A stretch of DNA of 64,000 nucleotides from Citrobacter europaeus (GTDB lineage Bacteria > Pseudomonadota > Gammaproteobacteria > Enterobacterales > Enterobacteriaceae), in the NCBI GenBank assembly GCA_020099315.1, contig CP083650.1, positions 2,108,001 through 2,172,000 on the forward strand, in the 5' to 3' direction. Shown here in pieces: positions 35,979 through 44,719 of the stretch (position 1 is the first letter of the stretch; the number at the start of each line of letters is the position of its first letter). A program made the translations under genes and the position numbers. Under the pieces are notes generated by a model. It saw only the letters and a program-made list of their open reading frames with translations, was not told the origin of the DNA and searched no databases.

Positions 35979-36600
35979 TGTAGTAATCTCAAACTTATAT
36001 TGGGGGTGGTTTGTTGAGCTAATAATAGAGCGATAAATTCAGTTGTGCAATAGCCAGGAATGTAAGGAATTCAAAATTGCGCTTTATTTAGTATCAGAAT
36101 TAATTCATCTGTCTTAAATTCACCACGATGTTGGGCATAAAAAAGGCTTATTGGTGAGGGGGCTTCTCCGCGGCTGAGAGTAAAAATTCAAGATTCAGGT
36201 CACATTTTATGGTGTACAAATAGTATCTCTTTGCAGTGATTTCAACCTTTTGTATTAGTTTTGCTTACATGAATTCACTAATACATGGTGACAGTGGGTA
36301 GATTCAATAACAATAAGGAAAGGGTTTCTTTATTGCCGCAAGAAGATAAGTGGCATGGATAAATTTCATGAGCACTATTTGTGAAAGAGTGTGTATATAC
36401 CCGTCCAGTTTCAGGCTGCCTGAGCTATGTCTGAGTGTACTCACGCTCCCTTGTAGCTTAAAGGGCCGGTTATTTAGGCATCACTGAACGAGTATGCACG
36501 TGCATTTATACGCCTTTGCGGACAACGCTACACCGACACTTTCGTGAAATATGCTACAATCCCGCCCATATTTATTTCCCCGGGTGAGGGCCTACGCTCA
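35979..36600. promoter_or_regulatory. Long AT-rich region between hns and tdk
   Basis: The 622 bp between the divergent hns and tdk starts contain no ORF with gene-like features. On the minus strand a CCAAT element lies near 36150, of the type reported for cold-shock activation of hns by CspA. The AT-rich tracts at 36055-36120 and 36230-36310 are good H-NS autoregulation targets. Near 36428-36470 is a short GC-richer hairpin (CCCTTGTAGCTTAAAGGG). I cannot name a small RNA here. Confidence 0.5.
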
Positions 36601-37218
36601 ATGGCACAGCTATATTTTTACTATTCTGCAATGAATGCCGGTAAGTCGACTGCATTGCTGCAATCTTCGTACAATTATCAGGAACGTGGGATGCGTGCCG
36701 TTGTATATACAGCGGAAATTGATGACCGCTTTGGCGCTGGAAAAGTAAGTTCACGTATAGGTCTGTCGTCACCTGCAAAATTGTTTAACCAAAATTCATC
36801 ATTGTTCGAAGAGATTCGCGCTGAGAATGAACAGCAAAGAATTCACTGCGTACTGGTGGATGAGTCGCAGTTTCTGACTCGACAGCAGGTTTATGAATTA
36901 TCTGAAGTGGTCGATCGGCTGGATATTCCCGTGCTGTGCTATGGGTTGCGCACAGATTTCCGCGGTGAGTTATTTGGCGGTAGCGAATACCTGCTGGCAT
37001 GGTCAGATAAACTGGTTGAATTAAAAACCATTTGTTTCTGTGGGCGTAAGGCCAGCATGGTGTTACGACTTGATCAGTCTGGAAGACCTTATAATGAGGG
37101 CGAGCAGGTGGTGATCGGTGGGAATGAACGCTATGTATCGGTATGTCGTAAGCATTATAAACAGGCACAGTCTGAGGGCTCTCTGACGGCGATACAAGAA
37201 CGGCATTGCCACGACTAA
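36601..37218 (+). CDS. tdk: Thymidine kinase
   Basis: Tdk phosphorylates thymidine (and deoxyuridine) to the monophosphate for salvage. The 205-residue type II kinase has the P-loop MNAGKSTALLQ (about residues 11-21), the DESQF motif near 88 with the catalytic Glu, and zinc ligands in CFCGRKAS (about 145-152) and CRKHY near 183. The start at MAQLYFYYS gives the E. coli length; 19 upstream codons are open but not conserved. Confidence 0.97.
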   Translation: MAQLYFYYSAMNAGKSTALLQSSYNYQERGMRAVVYTAEIDDRFGAGKVSSRIGLSSPAKLFNQNSSLFEEIRAENEQQRIHCVLVDESQFLTRQQVYELSEVVDRLDIPVLCYGLRTDFRGELFGGSEYLLAWSDKLVELKTICFCGRKASMVLRLDQSGRPYNEGEQVVIGGNERYVSVCRKHYKQAQSEGSLTAIQERHCHD

Positions 37219-37385
37219 CTCTACGCGCTTCTGGGCGCTTATTAGCACGGGGTAGGCTTACGACCATTCGCTAATGTTCGCTACCCTGTCAGGCTCTCTC
37301 CTGACGATATTCTCATATCCTCCTGGTCACACTTCTCTACACGCTGCTGAATGGGTCATACGCCGATTTTAAAAAAGCAAGACGT

Positions 37386-37415
37386 AAAAAAAAACGGTCC
37401 CATCAGGGACCGTTT
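37386..37415 (-). terminator. adhE terminator
   Basis: On the minus strand AAACGGTCCC pairs with GGGACCGTTT around TGAT, followed by a T-rich run, 30 bp beyond the adhE stop. Confidence 0.9.
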
Positions 37416-37444
37416 ATGGTGAAACTAAAACTTATCTGGACGAA

Positions 37445-40123
37445 TTAAGCGGATTTCTTCGCTTTCTTCTCAGCTTTCGGTGCTGCTACTGCTTCAGTCT
37501 TAGCGGCGGCCTGGCCTTCGCTGTATTCGCGACCGTAGTAGGTATCAAGCAGGATCTGTTTCAGTTCAGCAATCAGCGGATAACGTGGGTTAGCACCAGT
37601 ACACTGGTCATCAAACGCATCTTCAGACAGTTTGTCCACGTGTGCCAGGAAGTCAGCTTCCTGAACGCCAGCTTCACGGATAGACTTAGGAATACCCAGT
37701 TCAGCTTTGATTTCTTCCAGCCAGGCCAGCAGTTTCTGGATTTTTGCAGCAGTACGGTCACCCGGTGCGCTCAGACCCAGATGGTCTGCGATTTCAGCGT
37801 AGCGACGACGAGCCTGCGGACGGTCGTACTGGCTGAATGCAGTCTGTTTAGTCGGGTTGTCGTTGGCGTTATAACGAATAACGTTGCTGATCAGCAGGGC
37901 GTTCGCCAGACCGTGAGGAATGTGGAACTGAGAACCCAGCTTGTGCGCCATTGAGTGACATACACCCAGGAAGGCGTTAGCAAACGCGATACCGGCGATG
38001 GTTGCTGCACTGTGTACACGCTCACGCGCTACCGGGTTTTTAGAACCTTCATGGTAAGACGCTGGCAGGTTTTCTTTCAGCAGTTTCAGCGCTTGCAGAG
38101 CCTGACCGTCAGAGAACTCAGAAGCCAGTACGGAAACGTAAGCTTCCAGAGCGTGAGTTACTGCATCCAGACCACCGAACGCACACAGTGACTTCGGCAT
38201 ATCCATAACCAGGTTGGCGTCAACAATCGCCATATCCGGAGTCAGCGCATAGTCAGCCAGCGGATATTTCTGACCCGTTGCATCGTCAGTAACGACCGCA
38301 AACGGAGTTACTTCAGAGCCGGTACCGGAAGTGGTGGTGACGGCAACCATCTTCGCTTTCACGCCCATTTTCGGGAACTTGTAGATACGTTTACGGATGT
38401 CCATAAAGCGCAGCGCCAGTTCTTCGAAGTGGGTTTCTGGATGTTCGTACATAACCCACATGATTTTCGCGGCGTCCATCGGGGAACCACCACCCAGCGC
38501 GATGATCACGTCTGGTTTGAAGGAGTTAGCCAGCTCAGCACCTTTACGTACAACGCTCAGAGTTGGGTCAGCTTCAACTTCAAAGAACACTTCGGTTTCA
38601 ACGCCAGCAGCTTTCAGAACAGAAGTGATCTGGTCAGCGTAGCCATTGTTAAACAGGAAGCGGTCGGTCACGATCAGCGCACGTTTGTGACCATCGGTAA
38701 TCACTTCATCCAGTGCGATTGGCAGAGAGCCACGACGGAAGTAGATAGATTTCGGAAGTTTGTGCCACAACATGTTTTCAGCTCGCTTAGCAACGGTTTT
38801 CTTGTTGATCAGGTGCTTAGGACCAACGTTTTCAGAGATGGAGTTACCACCCCAGGAACCACAACCCAGAGTCAGGGAAGGCGCGAGTTTGAAGTTGTAC
38901 AGGTCACCGATACCACCCTGAGATGCTGGGGTGTTAATCAGGATACGTGCGGTTTTCATCATCTGACCGAAGTAAGCAACACGTTCTGGCTGATTGTCCT
39001 GGTCGGTGTACAGGCAAGAGGTATGACCGATACCGCCCATCGCAACCAGTTTTTCAGCTTTAATAACGGCGTCTTCGAAATCTTTCGCACGGTACATTGC
39101 CAGCGTTGGAGACAGTTTCTCGTGAGCAAACGGTTCGCTTTCGTCAACAACTTTAACTTCACCAATCAGAATCTTAGTGGTTTCTGGTACGGAGAAGCCT
39201 GCCAGTTCAGCAATTTTGTATGCCGGCTGACCAACGATAGCCGCGTTCAGCGCGCCATTCTTCAGGATAACGTCCTGGACTGCTTTCAGCTCTTTGCCTT
39301 GCAGCATGTAGCCGCCGTGAGTCGCGAAACGCTCACGCACTGCGTCGTAGACGGAGTCAACAACGACAACAGACTGTTCAGAAGCACAAATTACGCCGTT
39401 ATCGAAGGTTTTAGACATCAGAACAGATGCAACAGCACGTTTGATATCAGCGGTTTCGTCGATAACAACCGGGGTGTTACCTGCGCCTACGCCGATTGCC
39501 GGTTTACCAGAGCTGTATGCTGCTTTAACCATGCCTGGGCCACCTGTCGCAAGGATCAGATTGATGTCCGGGTGGTGCATCAGCGCGTTAGACAGTTCTA
39601 CGGAAGGTTGATCGATCCAGCCGATCAGATCTTTCGGGGCGCCAGCAGCGATGGCTGCCTGCAGAACGATGTCAGCTGCTTTGTTGGTTGCATCTTTAGC
39701 ACGTGGGTGCGGAGAGAAGATGATGGCGTTACGCGTCTTCAGGCTGATCAGAGATTTGAAGATTGCAGTAGAAGTCGGGTTGGTGGTTGGAACGATACCG
39801 CAAATGATACCGATCGGTTCAGCAATGGTAATGGTACCGAAAGTGTCGTCTTCAGACAGCACGCCACAGGTTTTTTCGTCTTTATATGCGTTATAAATGT
39901 ATTCGGAAGCGAAGTGGTTTTTAATCACTTTATCTTCGACGATGCCCATGCCAGATTCGGCAACGGCCATTTTCGCGAGAGGGATTCGAGCGTCTGCGGC
40001 GGCCAGAGCGGCGGCACGGAAGATTTTGTCAACCTGTTCTTGAGTGAAACTGGCATATTCACGCTGGGCTTTTTTTACGCGCTCTACAAGTGCGTTAAGT
40101 TCAGCGACATTAGTAACAGCCAT
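37445..40123 (-). CDS. adhE: Bifunctional acetaldehyde-CoA/alcohol dehydrogenase
   Basis: AdhE converts acetyl-CoA to acetaldehyde and then ethanol during fermentation, forming long filaments (spirosomes). The N-terminal aldehyde dehydrogenase domain (about 1-440) has the catalytic cysteine in NGVICASEQS near 246; the C-terminal iron-dependent alcohol dehydrogenase (about 450-870) has GGGSPMDAAK and the metal-binding HSMAHKLGSQFHIPHG block near 723-738. At 892 residues it is one longer than E. coli, with an Ala/Lys-rich tail. Confidence 0.98.
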   Translation of the reverse strand: MAVTNVAELNALVERVKKAQREYASFTQEQVDKIFRAAALAAADARIPLAKMAVAESGMGIVEDKVIKNHFASEYIYNAYKDEKTCGVLSEDDTFGTITIAEPIGIICGIVPTTNPTSTAIFKSLISLKTRNAIIFSPHPRAKDATNKAADIVLQAAIAAGAPKDLIGWIDQPSVELSNALMHHPDINLILATGGPGMVKAAYSSGKPAIGVGAGNTPVVIDETADIKRAVASVLMSKTFDNGVICASEQSVVVVDSVYDAVRERFATHGGYMLQGKELKAVQDVILKNGALNAAIVGQPAYKIAELAGFSVPETTKILIGEVKVVDESEPFAHEKLSPTLAMYRAKDFEDAVIKAEKLVAMGGIGHTSCLYTDQDNQPERVAYFGQMMKTARILINTPASQGGIGDLYNFKLAPSLTLGCGSWGGNSISENVGPKHLINKKTVAKRAENMLWHKLPKSIYFRRGSLPIALDEVITDGHKRALIVTDRFLFNNGYADQITSVLKAAGVETEVFFEVEADPTLSVVRKGAELANSFKPDVIIALGGGSPMDAAKIMWVMYEHPETHFEELALRFMDIRKRIYKFPKMGVKAKMVAVTTTSGTGSEVTPFAVVTDDATGQKYPLADYALTPDMAIVDANLVMDMPKSLCAFGGLDAVTHALEAYVSVLASEFSDGQALQALKLLKENLPASYHEGSKNPVARERVHSAATIAGIAFANAFLGVCHSMAHKLGSQFHIPHGLANALLISNVIRYNANDNPTKQTAFSQYDRPQARRRYAEIADHLGLSAPGDRTAAKIQKLLAWLEEIKAELGIPKSIREAGVQEADFLAHVDKLSEDAFDDQCTGANPRYPLIAELKQILLDTYYGREYSEGQAAAKTEAVAAPKAEKKAKKSA

Positions 40124-40527
40124 AATGCTCTCCTGATAATGTTAAACTTTTTTAGTAAATCATCTGCTCGATACGAGAGTATAGACAGACCGACGAAAAT
40201 TTGTGTAACGTTTTGAAAATCAAACGGTTAATTAACGTCCACTTTACCTTGATTTACTAAAAGAGCTTATGCACTAGCGCCAGTTAACTCTAACGCGTTA
40301 TCTCCAAGTGGCGTAAGCAAGATTACTCACTTCTGAGTAGTAATTGCGTGATCTGGATCAAGATTTAGCAAAGCTGACACCTTTCAGCAGGCCCTTTTAG
40401 CGTTTATCGGTAAGTGTTAACAAATTGATGGGGTGAATGCTAATAACATTAGCATATTCAATACATATTAATAACACTAACTATTGGTAGCGTATTTACG
40501 TAGATATACGCAGATAGGAGGTGAAGT
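40124..40527. promoter_or_regulatory. Divergent control region between adhE and ychE
   Basis: About 400 bp of AT-rich DNA separate adhE from the ychE side. It should hold the adhE promoters. The adhE ribosome-binding site (AGGAGAG on the minus strand) is at 40128-40134. I see no exact FNR box; TTGA-N-AATCAA near 40213 is two bases too short. At the right end an unusually strong Shine-Dalgarno (AGGAGGTGA, 40516-40524) serves the small ORF at 40528. Confidence 0.5.
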
Positions 40528-40608
40528 ATGCTGACAAAAGGCGTATCTTCAGCGCGGATTTTATCAATTTTTATGACTCATTTTATCCGGCTAACGCTTC
40601 GGAGCTAA
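40528..40608 (+). CDS. Candidate 26-residue leader peptide or small protein ahead of ychE
   Basis: An ATG preceded by AGGAGGTGA at ideal spacing opens a 26-codon frame (MLTKGVSSARILSIF…, ending …IRLTLRS) whose stop lies two bases before the ychE GTG. The peptide is basic with a short hydrophobic stretch in the middle (residues 10-22). The tight junction suggests translational coupling, with ribosomes delivered to the weak GTG start of ychE. I do not recognise the peptide. It was too short for routine ORF calling, and expression is unproven. Confidence 0.55.
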   Translation: MLTKGVSSARILSIFMTHFIRLTLRS

Positions 40609-40610
40609 CC

Positions 40611-41258
40611 GTGACCCAAACGCTATTTGATTTTCCTGTCTATTTTAAATTTTTCATTGGGTTATTTGCATTGGTCAACCCGGTAGGGATCATCCCTGTC
40701 TTTATCAGTATGACCAGCTATCAAACGGCTGCTGCGCGAAACAAAACCAACCTCACTGCAAACCTGTCAGTTGCTATCATCCTGTGGACTTCACTGTTCC
40801 TTGGCGACGGTATTTTGCAACTCTTCGGTATCTCGATCGATTCGTTCAGGATTGCCGGCGGCATTCTGGTAGTGACTATCGCGATGTCGATGATTAGCGG
40901 AAAACTTGGCGAAGATAAGCAAAACAAACAGGAAAAATCAGAAACAGCAATTCGTGAAAGTATTGGTGTAGTGCCACTGGCGTTGCCGCTGATGGCGGGA
41001 CCTGGGGCGATAAGCTCAACTATCGTTTGGGGTACGCGCTATCACAGTGCAATTAACCTGTTTGGCTTTTTCGTCGCGATTGCGTTGTTTGCCCTGTGCT
41101 GTTGGGGACTGTTTCGCATGGCGCCATGGCTGGTACGACTGTTAGGCCAGACCGGCATCAACGTCATTACGCGTATTATGGGGTTGTTGTTGATGGCTCT
41201 GGGGATCGAATTCATCGTGACTGGAATCAAGTCCATTTTCCCCGGTTTGCTTGCCTGA
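40611..41258 (+). CDS. ychE: MarC family inner-membrane protein YchE
   Basis: A 215-residue MarC/UPF0056 protein with six hydrophobic helices (for example FFIGLFALVNPVGIIPVF near residue 12 and LMAGPGAISSTIVWG near 128, the two repeat-like glycine/proline stretches of the family). Transport is suspected but no substrate is known. I chose the GTG start at 40611, after GGAG at 40601-40604, since it gives the exact E. coli length; an in-frame GTG at 40521 would add 30 unconserved residues with no spaced Shine-Dalgarno. Confidence 0.93.
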   Translation: MTQTLFDFPVYFKFFIGLFALVNPVGIIPVFISMTSYQTAAARNKTNLTANLSVAIILWTSLFLGDGILQLFGISIDSFRIAGGILVVTIAMSMISGKLGEDKQNKQEKSETAIRESIGVVPLALPLMAGPGAISSTIVWGTRYHSAINLFGFFVAIALFALCCWGLFRMAPWLVRLLGQTGINVITRIMGLLLMALGIEFIVTGIKSIFPGLLA

Positions 41259-41274
41259 TATCCCTCTGCGGGAT

Positions 41275-41304
41275 AAACGGAGCCGCTTGCGGCTCCGTTT
41301 CTTT
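41275..41304 (+). terminator. ychE terminator
   Basis: AAACGGAGCCGC and GCGGCTCCGTTT pair around TT, followed by CTTTTC, 16 bp after the ychE stop. Confidence 0.85.
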
Positions 41305-42031
41305 TCATTATTAGTAAAACTTCTCACTAAAGTTGAAAATCAGCATAGTAATAATAAAAAATGCTGATGGTTATTCATTTGTTTATTCATTGATTTTATG
41401 AATGTAACACTCATCCGTCCGCCAGAGAGAGTCTGATATCGCTGTTATTTAATTAACATCATACTCTGGGGCTTGCTGAAGGATTATCGAAATGTTATTA
41501 GTTATTTCAGCGTTTTTTTCAGTTGAATGTGCTAATTAATAACCAATTGTTAAATTTATGTGCATTTTGGCATGATGTTGACTCCGGACAGGGTAGTTAA
41601 CACCGTGCTTGATGTAGTGCATTGATTTTTATAGATTTATTATAACAGGCCTTCATTCGTAAGACTTTCTTAGTGAGATTTATTTCCAATAAAAGAGAAT
41701 TGGTTAACAAATTTGTAAAATGTATTGGCGGTTAAGAAACGCATTTGATACTTTCCGGCCAGGTATTATGCAGAAGAATTCACGTTGATGAGAATCATTT
41801 GCAGTTAGTTTCTCTCAACAGAGTAATAGCGTGTTTCCGGCAGGGGAGGCACGTAGATAATCGACGTAAGGCGGTCATACGAATCGCCAGAATAAATAAA
41901 GTCGGTGATAGCAAGCAGTAAAAACAAAAAACGACCTGACGGCAGAAAATCTCCGATGCCGTACAGTGATCCTGACAGGATTAACAGTCTGGTTAAAAAA
42001 CCAGCCATAATAATGAGGGAGTACAAACACA
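41305..42031 (+). promoter_or_regulatory. Long oppA upstream region
   Basis: Over 700 bp of strongly AT-rich DNA without a credible gene precede oppA. It must contain the oppA promoter and, by analogy with E. coli, Lrp-responsive DNA. The leader end, 42021-42034 (ACAAACACAATG), is rich in C and A and covers the start codon; GcvB small RNA uses a G/U-rich segment to pair with such elements and represses oppA in Salmonella. RBS is GAGGGAG at 42015-42021. Confidence 0.55.
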
Positions 42032-43663
42032 ATGACTAACATCACCAAAAAAAGTTTAGTAGCTGCGGGGATCTTAACTGCGCTAGTCGCTGGAAATGTT
42101 GCCACGGCGGCAGTTGTGCCAGCGGGAGTACAGCTTGCTGAAAAGCAGACTCTGGTGCGTAATAATGGTTCGGAAGTTCAGTCGCTCGATCCGCATAAAA
42201 TCGAAGGTGTACCTGAGTCCAACATTAGCCGCGATCTGTTTGAAGGTTTATTAATCAGTGATGTCGATGGCAAACCATCGCCTGGCGTGGCTGAAAAATG
42301 GGAAAATAAAGATTTTAAAGTCTGGACATTCCATCTGCGTAAAGATGCTAAGTGGTCTGACGGCACGCCTGTCACCGCGCAAGATTTCGTGTATAGCTGG
42401 CAACGACTGGCTAACCCAAATACCGCGTCACCGTACGCCAGTTATTTGCAGTACGGTCACATCGTCAATATTGATGATATTATCGCCGGCAAAAAGCCGG
42501 TCACCGATCTCGGTGTTAAAGCTCTTGATGACCATACCTTTGAAGTCACTCTGAGCGAGCCTGTTCCTTATTTCTACAAACTGCTTGTGCACTCATCTGT
42601 TTCACCGGTTCCTAAAGCCGCGGTTGAAAAATACGGTGAGAAATGGACCCAGCCCGCTAATATCGTCACCAATGGCGCATACAAACTGAAAGATTGGGTG
42701 GTCAACGAGCGCATTGTACTTGAACGTAATGCCAATTACTGGGACAACGCTAAAACGGTGATTAACCAGGTGACCTACCTGCCAATTGCTTCTGAAGTGA
42801 CTGACGTTAACCGCTATCGCAGCGGCGAAATCGACATGACCTATAACAACATGCCGATCGAGTTATTCCAGAAACTGAAAAAAGAAATCCCGAACGAAGT
42901 TCACGTTGACCCGTATCTGTGCACCTATTATTACGAAATCAACAACCAGAAAGCGCCGTTCAACGATGTTCGTGTCCGTACTGCCCTGAAACTGGCGATG
43001 GATCGTGACATTATCGTCAACAAAGTGAAAAATCAGGGCGACCTGCCTGCGTATAGCTTTACCCCTCCTTACACCGATGGCGCGAAACTGGTTGAGCCAG
43101 AGTGGTTCAAATGGTCACAGGAAAAACGCAACGAAGAAGCGAAAAAACTGCTGGCTGAAGCCGGTTATACCGCTGAAAAACCGTTGACCTTTGACCTGCT
43201 GTATAATACCTCAGACCTGCACAAGAAGCTGGCTATCGCCGCGGCATCTATCTGGAAGAAAAATCTGGGCGCCAACGTGAAGCTGGAAAATCAGGAGTGG
43301 AAAACATTCCTCGATACGCGCCATCAGGGTAACTATGATGTTTCGCGTGCTGGCTGGTGTGCGGATTACAACGAACCAACCTCCTTCCTGAACATGGTGC
43401 TTTCCGACAGCTCTAACAACACCGTCCATTATAAGAGCCCGGCGTTTGATAAGCTGATTGCGGATACGCTGAAAGTGACCGACGAAGCACAGCGTAGCGA
43501 ACTGTATTCAAAAGCAGAGCAGCAGTTGGATAAAGATTCTGCGATTGTACCGGTTTATTACTATGTGAACGCCCGCCTGGTGAAACCATGGGTTGGCGGA
43601 TACTCCGGTAAAGACCCGATGGATAATATCCACGTTAAAGACTTGTATATTATCAAGCATTAA
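42032..43663 (+). CDS. oppA: Periplasmic oligopeptide-binding protein
   Basis: OppA captures peptides of two to five residues for uptake through OppBCDF. The 543-residue protein begins with a Sec signal peptide (KKSLVAAGILTALVAGNVATA, cleavage near residue 26) followed by the SBP family 5 fold (QSLDPHKIEGVPESNISRDLFEG near 50-72). The aspartate that anchors the peptide amino group is in GWCADYNEPTS near 440. It is the first gene of the opp operon and is followed by a hairpin that probably lowers downstream expression. Confidence 0.97.
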   Translation: MTNITKKSLVAAGILTALVAGNVATAAVVPAGVQLAEKQTLVRNNGSEVQSLDPHKIEGVPESNISRDLFEGLLISDVDGKPSPGVAEKWENKDFKVWTFHLRKDAKWSDGTPVTAQDFVYSWQRLANPNTASPYASYLQYGHIVNIDDIIAGKKPVTDLGVKALDDHTFEVTLSEPVPYFYKLLVHSSVSPVPKAAVEKYGEKWTQPANIVTNGAYKLKDWVVNERIVLERNANYWDNAKTVINQVTYLPIASEVTDVNRYRSGEIDMTYNNMPIELFQKLKKEIPNEVHVDPYLCTYYYEINNQKAPFNDVRVRTALKLAMDRDIIVNKVKNQGDLPAYSFTPPYTDGAKLVEPEWFKWSQEKRNEEAKKLLAEAGYTAEKPLTFDLLYNTSDLHKKLAIAAASIWKKNLGANVKLENQEWKTFLDTRHQGNYDVSRAGWCADYNEPTSFLNMVLSDSSNNTVHYKSPAFDKLIADTLKVTDEAQRSELYSKAEQQLDKDSAIVPVYYYVNARLVKPWVGGYSGKDPMDNIHVKDLYIIKH

Positions 43664-43670
43664 TGGCAAG

Positions 43671-43705
43671 ACGTGGGGCGATCAAGGTTGCCCCACAGTG
43701 TCTTT
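43671..43705 (+). terminator. Partial terminator between oppA and oppB
   Basis: AGACGTGGGGC and GCCCCACAGTGTCT pair around a ten-base loop, followed by TTTTTC. Placed between the first and second genes, it fits attenuation that yields much more OppA than the membrane parts. Confidence 0.75.
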
Positions 43706-43784
43706 TTCTTCGAACTATAAATACCGCTTTACCTGAACGTCGGGGCAAAAGGGGTATAAAGGCACACGCCAGAAGGTACGGGCA

Positions 43785-44705
43785 ATGTTAAAATTCATAT
43801 TACGTCGCTGTCTGGAAGCGATTCCGACGCTATTTATTCTTATTACAATTTCATTCTTTATGATGCGCCTTGCGCCGGGAAGCCCATTTACCGGAGAACG
43901 CGCGTTACCGCCAGAGGTACTGGCAAATATTGAAGCGAAATATCATCTGAATGATCCTATCTCGACGCAGTACTTCAGCTATCTGAAGCAGCTGGCACAT
44001 GGCGATTTTGGGCCATCCTTTAAATATAAAGACTATACGGTAAACGACCTCGTTGCCTCGAGCTTTCCGGTTTCTGCGAAGCTTGGCGCTGCCGCCTTTA
44101 TTCTGGCCGTCCTCGTGGGCGTTAGCGCCGGGGTGATAGCCGCGCTGAAGCAAAATACGCGCTGGGACTACACGGTGATGGGGGTGGCAATGACCGGGGT
44201 CGTTATCCCCAGTTTCGTGGTCGCTCCCTTATTGGTCATGATATTTGCCATAACCTTGAAATGGCTACCCGGCGGGGGCTGGAACGGCGGGGCGCTGAAA
44301 TTTATGATCCTGCCGATGGTGGCCTTGTCACTGGCCTATATCGCCAGTATCGCCCGTATTACTCGCGGCTCGATGATTGAAGTACTGCACTCTAACTTTA
44401 TTCGTACCGCACGCGCTAAAGGGCTGCCGATGCGGCGGATTATTTTCCGCCATGCGTTAAAACCTGCGCTGTTGCCCGTGCTGTCCTATATGGGGCCAGC
44501 ATTTGTCGGCATTATCACCGGTTCGATGGTTATTGAAACCATCTATGGTTTGCCGGGCATTGGCCAACTGTTCGTCAATGGCGCGTTAAACCGCGACTAT
44601 TCGCTGGTTCTGAGCCTGACCATTCTGGTGGGTACGCTGACCATCGTGTTTAACGCGATTGTCGATGTGCTGTATGCCGTTATCGACCCGAAAATTCGTT
44701 ACTGA
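43785..44705 (+). CDS. oppB: Oligopeptide ABC transporter permease OppB
   Basis: OppB is one of the two membrane subunits of the oligopeptide importer. The 306-residue protein has an N-terminal helix (about 9-30), a periplasmic loop and five further helices; the EAA coupling motif (RTARAKGLPMRRIIFRHALKPALLP, centre near 217) is present. RBS AGAAGG precedes the ATG. It is separated from oppC by 14 bp. Confidence 0.96.
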   Translation: MLKFILRRCLEAIPTLFILITISFFMMRLAPGSPFTGERALPPEVLANIEAKYHLNDPISTQYFSYLKQLAHGDFGPSFKYKDYTVNDLVASSFPVSAKLGAAAFILAVLVGVSAGVIAALKQNTRWDYTVMGVAMTGVVIPSFVVAPLLVMIFAITLKWLPGGGWNGGALKFMILPMVALSLAYIASIARITRGSMIEVLHSNFIRTARAKGLPMRRIIFRHALKPALLPVLSYMGPAFVGIITGSMVIETIYGLPGIGQLFVNGALNRDYSLVLSLTILVGTLTIVFNAIVDVLYAVIDPKIRY

Positions 44706-44719
44706 TACTGGAGCTCGCT

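Noticed and set aside
38429..40216. A 595-codon open frame antisense to adhE
   Set aside because: It mirrors the strongly biased codons of adhE and has no ribosome-binding site or recognisable domain; adhE on the other strand is certain.
40205..40225. FNR box in the adhE promoter region (TTTGAAAATCAAA)
   Set aside because: The half-sites are two bases too close for the 14-bp FNR palindrome.
40521..40610. In-frame GTG start at 40521 giving a 245-residue YchE
   Set aside because: The GGAG abuts this GTG without spacing, the extra residues are not membrane-like, and the GTG at 40611 gives the E. coli length.
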